This document shows, in pieces, positions 17,197 through 25,172 of a DNA stretch of 64,000 nucleotides. The notes under the pieces were generated by a model. The model was not told the origin of the DNA, did no database searches, and saw nothing but the letters and a program-made list of their open reading frames with translations. Source of the DNA: Afipia massiliensis (GTDB lineage: Bacteria; Pseudomonadota; Alphaproteobacteria; Rhizobiales; Xanthobacteraceae); assembly GCF_014203115.1 (NCBI RefSeq), contig NZ_JACHIJ010000007.1:1-64000 (forward strand), written 5' to 3'. A program made the position numbers and the translations under genes. Each line of letters starts with the position of its first letter. Within the stretch, counting starts at the first letter, position 1.

Positions 17197-17684
17197 TTAG
17201 ATTCGTCCTCTGGGCGCTCGCTTACGGCCTCGGTCTGCTGCTTGCGCCATGTCGCAAGCCGGGTTGCAAGGCCGGCATCGTTGAGTGCCAGCACGCTTGC
17301 AGCGAGTAAGGCGGCATTGATAGCGCCGGACTTTCCGATCGCCAAGGTGCCGACCGGAATTCCGGCTGGCATTTGCACAATGGAGTACAGGGAATCGACG
17401 CCCGACAGCGCCTTGGATTCCACTGGAACACCGAACACGGGAAGTTCCGTCAGGGACGCTGCCATGCCCGGCAGATGGGCTGCACCGCCTGCGCCGGCGA
17501 TGATGACCTTGAAGCCGGCGGTCTTGGCTCCCTTGGCGAAGGCATAGAGCCGCTCGGGGGTGCGGTGCGCCGAGACGATGCGCGCCTCGTGTGCAACGCC
17601 GAGCGCGGTCAGGGTCACTGCGGCGTGACGCATGGTCTCCCAGTCGGACTGGCTTCCCATGATAATGGCAACGGGGGCGGTCAT
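17193..17684 (-). CDS. purE: N5-carboxyaminoimidazole ribonucleotide mutase
   Basis: The protein is 163 residues, typical of class I Pur[10 protein letters not shown], the SAHRTPERL loop with its catalytic His, and the [11 protein letters not shown] nucleotide loop are all present. It converts N5-CAIR to CAIR, the step following PurK. It is the first gene of a purEK operon with a 4-bp overlap. Upstream, between it and the divergent diguanylate cyclase gene, lies a double hairpin element (17754-17914) that probably flanks or contains the purE promoter region. Confidence 0.97.
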   Translation of the reverse strand: MTAPVAIIMGSQSDWETMRHAAVTLTALGVAHEARIVSAHRTPERLYAFAKGAKTAGFKVIIAGAGGAAHLPGMAASLTELPVFGVPVESKALSGVDSLYSIVQMPAGIPVGTLAIGKSGAINAALLAASVLALNDAGLATRLATWRKQQTEAVSERPEDESK

Positions 17685-17753
17685 TCGGAATCTTCAAAAA
17701 AGAGCAGAAAAAGAGGGCGGATTATAGGGTTGCACCCCTGCGTGGCAAGCTAC

Positions 17754-17830
17754 CTAGTGTGGTGGTTCGCAAGTCCGCATTGTGTCTACAGCGCGGTCTT
17801 TAGCGGACTTGCGAGCCAAAACCACACTAG
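17754..17830. repeat. CTAG-type long-arm hairpin element A, copy 2
   Basis: Both ends are CTAG. The left arm is 25 nt (17754-17778), the right arm 28 nt (17803-17830) and the loop 24 nt. The arms pair except for an AAA insertion in the right arm and one mismatch. The loop sequence is also close to that of copy 1 (shared TCTACAGCGC), so the whole element, not only the arms, is conserved. Confidence 0.92.
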
Positions 17831-17842
17831 AATCTATAATTT

Positions 17843-17914
17843 CGAGTGTCCTAAATCCGAAGTTCGCTATGGCAATGCCGCAAGACGGGGCGAACTTCGG
17901 ATTTAGGACACTCG
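17843..17914. repeat. CTAG-type long-arm hairpin element B, copy 2
   Basis: The two 25-nt arms (17843-17867 and 17890-17914) are perfect inverted repeats with a 22-nt loop. The ends are CGAG / CTCG rather than CTAG, with compensating changes in both arms. It follows element A after a 12-nt AT-rich spacer, the same order and nearly the same spacing as at 3418-3581. Unlike copy 1, neither arm has a 3-nt insertion. Confidence 0.92.
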
Positions 17915-17940
17915 CCGAATCCGTTATCCTTTCATGGTCA

Positions 17941-18723
17941 ATGGCCGTGCCGGTCAAGCGGATTAAAGGCGAAAACGTGAAGAAAGCGCGCGGCAAAGTG
18001 GCATCACGGGGTCCGGCGGCAAAGAAGCGGCCCGGGCGCGCCGCGAGCAGCAAATCCGCTGCTAAATCGACCGCAAAATCTGGCTCCAAGACCGCTCGGC
18101 TGAACAAGACCATCCCTTCGAAACGCAAGCGCAAGCCTGCGGCAGCCCCTCTGGCCAAGGTCCGGCGGCAGGTCTCGGCCCTGAAGACGGAACTCGCCGC
18201 GGCCCAGGCCCGGAGCGACGAACTGCAGGCCTGGGCCGACACCGATTTCCTGCTGGACATCTACAACCGCCGCGGCTTCGAGCGGGAACTGGACCGATCG
18301 CTCGCCTACATGCGTCGCTACAAGGCCACCGGTGCGCTGGTCGTGCTCGATGTCGATCGCCTCAAGCCGATCAACGACACGTTCGGTCATGCGGCGGGCG
18401 ACGCAGTGCTGAAGGGCGTGGTTGCGGTGCTGATGCGCCATGTCCGCTCGTCGGATGTAGTCGGGCGGCTCGGCGGCGACGAATTCGGATTGCTGCTCTG
18501 GAATTTGACTGAAGTCGATGCATTGGCGAAAGCCGCAGCGCTGGAAGAGGCGATTGACCGGCTGACATTCGTTTTCAAGGGCCATTCAGTGGTGGCTGGT
18601 GCATCGACAGGTACTGCGCCGATTGATGCGGCGACCGATGCGGCATCTGTGATGGAAGCCGCCGACCGCGCGATGTACGCGCGAAAGACCCTGCGGCGCG
18701 ACCGCGCGCACTTGGCGCTCTGA
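17941..18723 (+). CDS. Soluble diguanylate cyclase (GGDEF)
   Basis: The protein is 260 residues. The first ~75 are Lys/Ala/Arg-rich and low in complexity, followed by a short coiled coil (KVRRQVSALKTELAAAQARS). The GGDEF domain begins at DTDFLLDIYNRRGFERELDR; the active site is R-L-G178-G-D-E-F182, and the inhibitory I-site RSSD lies exactly five residues before it. It should therefore make c-di-GMP with product inhibition. No sensor domain is recognised unless the basic tail has a role. ATG 17941 is the chosen start, with GTG 17977 an alternative; the frame extends into the hairpin element upstream, but that part is rejected. Confidence 0.88.
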   Translation: MAVPVKRIKGENVKKARGKVASRGPAAKKRPGRAASSKSAAKSTAKSGSKTARLNKTIPSKRKRKPAAAPLAKVRRQVSALKTELAAAQARSDELQAWADTDFLLDIYNRRGFERELDRSLAYMRRYKATGALVVLDVDRLKPINDTFGHAAGDAVLKGVVAVLMRHVRSSDVVGRLGGDEFGLLLWNLTEVDALAKAAALEEAIDRLTFVFKGHSVVAGASTGTAPIDAATDAASVMEAADRAMYARKTLRRDRAHLAL

Positions 18724-18734
18724 CGTGTTGCCAA

Positions 18735-18941
18735 TCAGGCGATGATGTCGGGCGTGATCTGGTCTTCGATGAAGGAAATCCGGTCACGCAACTGCAGCTT
18801 GCGTTTTTTCAAACGCTGCAATCTGAGCAGGTCGGGCGCGGGCGACTGATGCAGCGCCTCGATGGCGGCATCCAGATCGCGATGCTCCTGCTGCAATTGC
18901 GCCAGCTCAAGCGCGAATTCGTTGTTGTCCTGATCTACCAT
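18735..18941 (-). CDS. DUF465 (YdcH-like) small protein, paralog 1
   Basis: The protein is 68 residues, almost wholly helical, with the DUF465 pattern: an acidic/polar N-terminal helix (LELAQLQQEHRDLDAAIEAL) and a basic second helix with KKRKLQLRDRISFIE. This family is widespread in proteobacteria and of unknown function. A second member lies 540 bp away on the other strand (19481-19657), with a double hairpin between them. Confidence 0.85.
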   Translation of the reverse strand: MVDQDNNEFALELAQLQQEHRDLDAAIEALHQSPAPDLLRLQRLKKRKLQLRDRISFIEDQITPDIIA

Positions 18942-19041
18942 AACCGTCGTTTGACTGAATTCGCCCGGACTTTCAGCTAGGTGTCGTAGGTGACGCTGAA
19001 AGCATCTGCATGATTGTCATTGCAGAAAATCGTTACCAACT

Positions 19042-19117
19042 CTAGTGGTCCGATTTTAACATTCGCCTCGGTTTTCGGCGGGCTTTTTTGCGAATGTTAA
19101 AATCGACGGACCACTAG
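19042..19117. repeat. CTAG-type long-arm hairpin element C
   Basis: Both ends are CTAG. The left arm is 25 nt (19042-19066), the right arm 28 nt (19090-19117) and the loop 23 nt. The arms are perfect inverted repeats apart from a 3-nt insertion in the right arm. Arm sequence differs from elements A and B, but length, insertion size and insertion position are the same. Confidence 0.92.
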
Positions 19118-19129
19118 AAAACATAAGTT

Positions 19130-19207
19130 CTAGTGGAGTTTGGGATTTGACATTCGCTTTGCGAATTCGCCGCGGACAGGGCGCGAATGTCAAATCCACT
19201 CCACTAG
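19130..19207. repeat. CTAG-type long-arm hairpin element D
   Basis: Both ends are CTAG. The left arm is 28 nt (19130-19157), the right arm 25 nt (19183-19207) and the loop 25 nt. The arms match perfectly except for a 3-nt insertion in the left arm. It follows element C after a 12-nt spacer. C and D share the inner-arm sequence ACATTCGC / GACATTCGC, so they are sister variants. Confidence 0.92.
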
Positions 19208-19480
19208 CGACGGTAACGCGGGAAAGGTTCCCTCACAATTCGTTTCCCTTGTATGCGAAAATTTTGAAAGGCTGTTCTCGACTCCGCTGTCGACAGACGG
19301 CTCCTGTCATGTAGACTTAACCGTCCGGAGCAAATTCAGCAAAAGTGGGATACCGGTTTTGCGCCCGAATTTACTCCTATTAAGAGAGAAGGAGCGCGTT
19401 TTCTTCACGCGAACCGGACGCCACTTCGCTTGAAAACGTGCTTTGTCCGATCTGAGGTCCACTTACACAGGAGACTTCTT

Positions 19481-19657
19481 ATGGCAATTCAGGCGCATCT
19501 CGTTGAGCTGGAACGTAAACACGAAGTTCTGGAAAACGAATTGCACGATGCTCTCCAGCATCTTTCTACCGACGACCTCCAGATTATCGAACTGAAGCGC
19601 CGCAAGCTGGTGCTCAAGGACCAAATCGAGCGCATCAAGCTCGCAACGGTCCACTAA
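19481..19657 (+). CDS. DUF465 (YdcH-like) small protein, paralog 2
   Basis: The protein is 58 residues and predicted helical. It shares the DUF465 layout with paralog 1: an N-terminal helix (MAIQAHLVELERKHEVLENE) and a second helix with LKRRKLVLKDQIERIK. ACAGGAGAC sits directly upstream, giving a strong start at 19481. Function unknown. Confidence 0.88.
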   Translation: MAIQAHLVELERKHEVLENELHDALQHLSTDDLQIIELKRRKLVLKDQIERIKLATVH

Positions 19658-19734
19658 CATCCTCCATCGACGGAATCCTTCCGGCAGTTCAAGGCGATGC
19701 TCGTAACGGCAACAGTTGCCGTTGCGAGAACCGG

Positions 19735-20844
19735 CTACGCCTGGACTCCGGCGGCGCGCGCGACTTCGTCCGCGATGGCGAGGGATGACGTGAGGCCGGG
19801 TGACTCAATCCCGAACAGGTTGACCAAGCCCGCAAGGCCATGGTCCTGCGGTCCCTGGATCACGAAATCCTGCCGGGCGATGGCGGGCGGTACGATCTTG
19901 GGCCGGATTCCGGAATAACTCGGTGCCAGAGCACCATCCGGCAGCGTCGGCCAGTAGCGCCGGATCGCCGGGTAAAACCGCTCGGCCCGCGCCGGGTCCA
20001 CGGCGTAGTCGAGGCTATCGACCCATTCCACGTCCGGTCCGAACTTCGCCTGACCACCGAGATCGATGGTCAGATGGACGCCGAGGCCGCCGGGCTCCGG
20101 CACCGGATAGATCAGGTGCGAGAACGGCGCGCGCGTGCTGCAACTGAAGTAGTTGCCTTTGGCGTAATAGCTGGTCGGGATGCGTTCGGACGGCATGCCT
20201 TCAATGGCGCGGGCAATGGCGGGCGCGCTGAGCCCCGCCGAATTGATCAGCATCCGGCATTGCAGCGCCATCGGCGTGTCGCCGCCGATCTCGATTTCGA
20301 ATCCTTCCCGAATGGCTTTTGCGCGCAAAAGCGGCGCATGAAATGCGAGTGCTCCGCCGGAGTCTTCGATCTCGCCGCGCAGCGCCAGCATATAGGCGTG
20401 GCTGTCGACGATTCCGGTGGATGGCGACAGCAATGCGCCGGTGCAATGCAACGCCGGCTCCAGCGCGCGTGCCTCGGCGGCAGACAACACGCGCATATCG
20501 TCCACGCCGTTGGCTTCGGCGTGCGATTTGATCGAAACCAGCTTCTCGTCCTCATTGGCTGCGGTTGCGACGATCAGTTTGCCGCAGCGGCGGTAAGGCA
20601 CGCCGTGGGCATCGCAGTAATTATAGAGCGCCTGCTTGCCGGCGACGCACAGGCGCGCCATCAGGCTTCCCGCCGGATAATAGATTCCGGCGTGAATCAC
20701 CTCACTGTTGCGCGAGGACGTTCCGGTCCCGATGTCGCCGGCCGCCTCGACCACCACGACTTCAAGCCCGGCCCGCGCCAGTCGCCGTGCGGCGGCCAGG
20801 CCCACGACGCCGGCGCCGACCACCACACACTCAACGCTGTCCAT
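19735..20844 (-). CDS. FAD-dependent oxidoreductase, L-2-hydroxyglutarate oxidase-like
   Basis: The protein is 369 residues of the DAO superfamily. The N-terminal [20 protein letters not shown] is the FAD-binding Rossmann motif, followed by the acidic VVEA end of strand 2. The segment [20 protein letters not shown] is characteristic of the LhgO group, as is YYAKGNYF. It probably oxidises a 2-hydroxy acid such as L-2-hydroxyglutarate, passing electrons to oxygen or quinone. The gene is convergent with the DUF465 gene; a short palindrome (AACGGCAAC / GTTGCCGTT) near 19705 lies between them but lacks a T run. Confidence 0.85.
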   Translation of the reverse strand: MDSVECVVVGAGVVGLAAARRLARAGLEVVVVEAAGDIGTGTSSRNSEVIHAGIYYPAGSLMARLCVAGKQALYNYCDAHGVPYRRCGKLIVATAANEDEKLVSIKSHAEANGVDDMRVLSAAEARALEPALHCTGALLSPSTGIVDSHAYMLALRGEIEDSGGALAFHAPLLRAKAIREGFEIEIGGDTPMALQCRMLINSAGLSAPAIARAIEGMPSERIPTSYYAKGNYFSCSTRAPFSHLIYPVPEPGGLGVHLTIDLGGQAKFGPDVEWVDSLDYAVDPARAERFYPAIRRYWPTLPDGALAPSYSGIRPKIVPPAIARQDFVIQGPQDHGLAGLVNLFGIESPGLTSSLAIADEVARAAGVQA

Positions 20845-21048
20845 TGACGATCCGCTTTGCCGGGGAGGTTTTTTCTCTGCTCATTTTATATCCAGTGTGC
20901 GGCGTTGCGATGCACTCTGCGTTAGAACTTGGTTAAGCATAGAAGGCCAATTGCCCTCATTTAAGTCACATTGTCGGCGGCCTGCACGTACGCGTTTACC
21001 CGATCAAAAGAGGTACAACCAGAGACTGCGGATGAAGAATTCCGCGGA

Positions 21049-23772
21049 ATGGTAATGACCGGCTGGCAGAAGCAAGCACGAGCTACCACAGCGAGCCCGG
21101 TGTGGGTCGCTGCGTGCGCGTGCGTCTTGATTTTTGGGTCGGGAAGTGCGGTCGCGCAGATCGTCGCCAATCCGGATGGCACGTTCTCGGCAGCCGTGAC
21201 GGACACCACGCAGACCGCCATGATATGGCAGGTTGTGATCGGCGGCTTTGTGATCGTGGCGTTCCTCGCCGCCATCATACTGTGGACCTCGACCGCGCTG
21301 CGCCGGGCGCGCCACGCCAACATCCGGCGCGCGGCTTTCGTCTCCAGCTCCCTGAACAACCTGACCACCGGCATCGTGATGCTTGATGGGCACAAGCGCG
21401 TCGTGTTCTGCAACGACCGTTATCTGGAAATCTATGGGCTGGACCGGTTCGACCTTTTCCCCGGCATGACGGGTCCCGATCTTCTGGATTTGCGGAAGCA
21501 GCGCGGCACGTTCGATGGGATGTTCGACACTTACTATCGCAACGTTGAGCATCCCGATGGGTACATCTGCGAGCTTCCCGACAGCCGCTCGATTCTCATC
21601 AAGCATCGAAAGCTGGCCAACGGCGGAACAGTATCGACGCACGAAGACTGCACGGCCCAGCGCAAGCTGTCCCGGCAGCTTGCGACCACCAAGAATTTCC
21701 TTGAATCCGTGATCGACAACATTCCGGTCTGTGTCGCGGTCAAGAGCATTGAAGACGGCAGATACATTCTCGCCAATCGCGCGTTTGAACAGTTCTCCGG
21801 CCTGAGCCGCGACCAGATCATTGGGCACACCGCGGAAAAAGTTTACGTGCCTGAGGCCGCGAAGGCCGTCGCCGAAGCCGACCGTGACGCGATTGCGTCG
21901 CCGACGGGCCAGACGCGGACCGAACTGCTCATCGAGCTGGGCAGCCGCATGCGGCAGGTTGCCTGCAACCGCATGATCGCGCGCGACGAGAAGGGCCGGC
22001 CGGAATTTCTGGTTGCGCTGTTCGAGGACGTCACCGATCGAAGGTCGCTGTCGCGCGAAATCCAGGGCGCGAAGAAGTTCCTGGAACTTGTCGTCGACAA
22101 CATTCCTGTCTCACTGGTGGTGAAACGGCTGAGCGACGATCAGTATGTTCTCGCCAATCGCACCGCCGAGGCGATGCTGGGCCGGAGGCGCGAAGACGTC
22201 ATCGGCAGCACCGTCGAGGATCTCTACAATCCCGCCGATGTGAGGCTGATCCGCAAGCGCGACGACGACGCTGTCCGCAAGAAGGGTATCGTCACCGAAG
22301 AGCATCCGATTCAGACCGAAAGCGGGCTGCGCCTGTTCCTGACCCGGCGCGTCACCGTGCTCGACGAGGCCGGCGAGCCGCAATACCTGATCAAGACCAA
22401 CGAGGACATCACGGATCGCCGTGAAACCGAATCGCGCATGGCCCACATGGCCTATCACGATGCGCTGACCGAGCTGCCCAACCGCGCCGCGTTCCTGCAG
22501 GCGCTGGAACAGATGATCGACGCCTGCGAGGACACCGACGAGGAATTCGCGGTGCTGTCGCTCGATCTCGACCGTCTGAAGGAAATCAACGATGTGTTCG
22601 GCCACGAGGTCGGCGACCAGCTGCTGATCGAGTTCTCGCGCCGCCTTGAATCGGTCATTTCCGGCGGCGTCGTTGCGCGCCTCAGTGGCGACGAGTTCGG
22701 CCTGATCATCGATGGCCTGCAGCCGGATTCCGCGAAGGCGCTTGCCGCGCGATTGATGCAATCGATGCAGACCGAATTTACCTTCGAGGGCCGGGCGGTC
22801 CGCATCGGCCTCACCATCGGCATCTCGGTTTATCCACGCAACGGCCGCGATGCGGAAACGCTGCTCACCAACGCCGACGCTGCCTTGTTCCGCGCCAAGA
22901 CGAAAGCGCGCGGCTCCATCAACTTCTTCGACATGGAACTGGATCAGCAGCTGCGCGACCGGCGCGCGCTGCATCAGGATTTGTCGACCGCGATCCGGAA
23001 TGGCGAACTGTCACTGCACTATCAGCCGCAGGCCCGTGCACGCCACAAGATGAAGATCGATCATGTTCTCGGCTTCGAGGCGCTGGCGCGGTGGACTCAT
23101 CCGATACGTGGCTTCGTCCCGCCCAGCGATTTCATTCCGCTGGCCGAAGAAAGCGGTCTGATCGTCGAAATGGGCGAGTGGATTTTGCGCCAGGCCTGCC
23201 GCGAGGCGGCGTCGTGGCCGAAGGATCTGCAGATTTCGGTCAATCTGTCCCCGGCCCAGTTCATGCACGGCGACCTGGTCGGGCTGGTCCATTCCATCCT
23301 GCTCGAAACTGGTCTCGCGCCCGGCCGCCTGGAGCTTGAGATTACCGAGGGCGTGCTGATCGAGGATTTCGACCGCGGCCTGTCGCTGCTGCGGCGGCTG
23401 AAGGCGCTCGGCGTGCGGATTGCGATGGACGATTTCGGCAGCGGCTATTCCTCGCTGACCTACCTGCAGGCGTTCCCGTTCGACAAGATCAAGATCGACC
23501 GCACCTTCGTGATGAATCTCGGACGCAACACGCAGTCCGCGGCCATCATCCGCGCCATGATCGGGCTTGGGCACGGCCTCAATATTTCCATCGTCGCCGA
23601 AGGCGTGGAAACCCAGGAGCAACTCTCCTTCCTCGCGGACGAGGCGTGCGATCAGGTGCAGGGATACTTCCTCGGCAAGCCCGCGCCGATCGAGACCTAT
23701 GCCGAGTGGATCGGCCGCGCCAAGCGTCCCGCCGCCAAGAATGTCGTCAAAATTCCGCGCAAGGTCGGCTGA
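21049..23772 (+). CDS. Membrane PAS-PAS-PAS-GGDEF-EAL c-di-GMP protein
   Basis: The protein is 907 residues. Two membrane helices (about 17-37 and 57-82) enclose a short periplasmic loop. Three PAS modules follow; the second and third have near-identical openings (ESVIDNIPVCVAVKS and ELVVDNIPVSLVVKR). The GGDEF active site reads S546-G-D-E-F550, degenerate at the first Gly and lacking the RxxD I-site. The EAL domain is complete: E677-A-L679, NLSP, EITEG, D794-D795-FGSG, KIDR and VAE851GVE, so phosphodiesterase activity is expected. The ATG at 21049 is the preferred start; a TTG at 20971 would add 26 residues. Confidence 0.9.
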   Translation: MVMTGWQKQARATTASPVWVAACACVLIFGSGSAVAQIVANPDGTFSAAVTDTTQTAMIWQVVIGGFVIVAFLAAIILWTSTALRRARHANIRRAAFVSSSLNNLTTGIVMLDGHKRVVFCNDRYLEIYGLDRFDLFPGMTGPDLLDLRKQRGTFDGMFDTYYRNVEHPDGYICELPDSRSILIKHRKLANGGTVSTHEDCTAQRKLSRQLATTKNFLESVIDNIPVCVAVKSIEDGRYILANRAFEQFSGLSRDQIIGHTAEKVYVPEAAKAVAEADRDAIASPTGQTRTELLIELGSRMRQVACNRMIARDEKGRPEFLVALFEDVTDRRSLSREIQGAKKFLELVVDNIPVSLVVKRLSDDQYVLANRTAEAMLGRRREDVIGSTVEDLYNPADVRLIRKRDDDAVRKKGIVTEEHPIQTESGLRLFLTRRVTVLDEAGEPQYLIKTNEDITDRRETESRMAHMAYHDALTELPNRAAFLQALEQMIDACEDTDEEFAVLSLDLDRLKEINDVFGHEVGDQLLIEFSRRLESVISGGVVARLSGDEFGLIIDGLQPDSAKALAARLMQSMQTEFTFEGRAVRIGLTIGISVYPRNGRDAETLLTNADAALFRAKTKARGSINFFDMELDQQLRDRRALHQDLSTAIRNGELSLHYQPQARARHKMKIDHVLGFEALARWTHPIRGFVPPSDFIPLAEESGLIVEMGEWILRQACREAASWPKDLQISVNLSPAQFMHGDLVGLVHSILLETGLAPGRLELEITEGVLIEDFDRGLSLLRRLKALGVRIAMDDFGSGYSSLTYLQAFPFDKIKIDRTFVMNLGRNTQSAAIIRAMIGLGHGLNISIVAEGVETQEQLSFLADEACDQVQGYFLGKPAPIETYAEWIGRAKRPAAKNVVKIPRKVG

Positions 23773-23812
23773 CGCGCGTCTTTAAATCCGTCAAAATCCA
23801 TTAGACTTGACT

Positions 23813-23841
23813 CGCGATGATACCCGTCGGAGATCATCGCG
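23813..23841. promoter_or_regulatory. Inverted repeat upstream of the glpD remnant/potGHI
   Basis: CGCGATGAT (23813-23821) and ATCATCGCG (23833-23841) are perfect 9-bp inverted repeats with an 11-nt spacer, next to a TTGACT hexamer at about 23807. It could be an operator or a hairpin in the leader of the potGHI transcript. There is no supporting T run. Confidence 0.35.
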
Positions 23842-23892
23842 ACATGACTGATATTGCGGCCTATGGCACGCGGGTCGGGTGCGGCAAAAAGC

Positions 23893-24069
23893 ATGGATGA
23901 TCTTGGGCCGGTATTCGGCGATGACCTCACCGGCGCGGAGGTTCGTTATTTGATGAGAGAAGAATTCGCTCGTTTCGCCGACGACATTGTGTGGCGGCGG
24001 TCCAAGTTCGGCCTGACGATGTCGCGGCAGGATCGTGGGGCGCTTGCGACATTCATGGCGACGGCATGA
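23893..24069 (+). pseudogene. C-terminal remnant of glycerol-3-phosphate dehydrogenase (glpD)
   Basis: The ~58-codon frame encodes DDLGPVFGDDLTGAEVRYLM and then ADDIVWRRSKFGL, which aligns throughout with the C-terminal helical tail of E. coli GlpD (DLGQDFGHELYEAEL, ADDALWRRTKQG). The FAD and catalytic domains, more than 400 residues, are absent; an in-frame stop lies at 23845. The surviving frame is intact and its TGA stop overlaps the potG ATG (ATGA). Either it is a deletion scar, or the tail is still translated and couples translation into potG. Confidence 0.8.
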
Positions 24070-25172
24070 TGGCGACCGCAGGCGAGAAGCCATTGCTGCG
24101 GATCGCATCGGTGGTGAAACGCTTCGGCGGGTTCACCGCGGTGGACGATCTGTCGCTCAACATCGCGGCCGGCGAGTTCTTCGCGCTGCTGGGGCCGAGC
24201 GGCTGCGGCAAGACCACGCTGCTGCGCATGCTGGCGGGATTCGAGACGCCTGACGCGGGCGCGATCTACCTCGACGGCAACGACATCGCACAGGTGCTGC
24301 CGCATGAGCGGCCCGTCAACATGATGTTCCAGAATTACGCGCTGTTCCCGCACCTGACTGTCGAGGGCAATGTCGCGTTCGGCCTGAAACGGGCCGGTTT
24401 GCCGAAGGGTGAGATCGCGGCGCGGGTGGCGGAGATGGTGGCGCTGGTGCGTCTCGAGGGGATGGAGAAGCGCCGTCCCGATCAACTTTCCGGCGGCCAG
24501 CGTCAGCGTGTGGCGCTGGCGCGATCTCTGGCGCGCCGTCCCCGGATGCTGCTGCTCGACGAGCCGCTCGCGGCGCTCGACAAGAAACTGCGCGAAAGCA
24601 CGCAGGCCGAGTTGCTGGAGGTGCAGCGCCGTCTCGGCATGACCTTCATCATCGTCACCCACGATCAGGAAGAGGCGATGACAGTCGCCGACCGGATTGG
24701 GGTGATGGACAATGGCCGTCTCGTGCAGGTCGCGCCGCCGCGCCAGCTTTATGAAGCGCCGAACTCGCGCTGGATCGCGGGCTTCGTCGGCGACATCAAT
24801 CTGATCGAGGGGCAGGTCGCCGCGCGCCAGTCCGGACATTTCACCATCGCCACGGAAAGTGCGGGCGCAATCACGGCGTCGCATCTGCCGTTTTCCGCGA
24901 CGGACAAGGTCTGCGCGGCGATCCGCCCGGAGAAAATCCGGCTGTCGCAACCGGCGCAGCATGAGGCTGCGTCTGTCAATGCGTTCGCAGGCCATCTGAC
25001 ATCCGCCGGTTTCCTCGGCGGCCTGTCGGTTTACAGTGTGACCCTCGATCAGGGCGCGGTGCTGCGGGTCGCGCTGCCGAACGCGACGCGCGCAACCGCC
25101 GATGGATTTGCGGTCGGGCAGCGGGTCAGCGTTTCGTTCGCGCCTGATGACGTCGTGGTGCTGGACCGATGA
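24066..25172 (+). CDS. potG: Polyamine ABC transporter ATP-binding protein
   Basis: The protein is 368 residues. Walker A is GPSGCGKTT, the Q-loop MFQNYALFP, the signature LSGGQRQR and Walker B MLLLDEP, followed by HDQEEAMT. The C-terminal third is the TOBE-like regulatory domain of the PotA/PotG and Ugp class. It powers the PotHI permease. It starts by ATGA overlap with the glpD remnant and itself overlaps potH by 4 bp. Confidence 0.88.
   Translation: MMATAGEKPLLRIASVVKRFGGFTAVDDLSLNIAAGEFFALLGPSGCGKTTLLRMLAGFETPDAGAIYLDGNDIAQVLPHERPVNMMFQNYALFPHLTVEGNVAFGLKRAGLPKGEIAARVAEMVALVRLEGMEKRRPDQLSGGQRQRVALARSLARRPRMLLLDEPLAALDKKLRESTQAELLEVQRRLGMTFIIVTHDQEEAMTVADRIGVMDNGRLVQVAPPRQLYEAPNSRWIAGFVGDINLIEGQVAARQSGHFTIATESAGAITASHLPFSATDKVCAAIRPEKIRLSQPAQHEAASVNAFAGHLTSAGFLGGLSVYSVTLDQGAVLRVALPNATRATADGFAVGQRVSVSFAPDDVVVLDR

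Larger units (their letters stand above)
18942..19480. other. Intergenic region between the two DUF465 genes
   Basis: This 539-bp stretch has no convincing coding sequence. It holds the double hairpin 19042-19207 and, further right, a stretch at about 19325-19437 with AAAAGTGGGATACCGGTTTT, resembling the core of the GATC-bounded palindromic repeats. Promoters for the two divergent DUF465 genes must also lie here but cannot be assigned. Confidence 0.7.

Noticed and set aside
17782-17940. Upstream extension of the diguanylate cyclase frame through hairpin element B
   Set aside because: It would start inside a repeat and no ribosome site supports it.
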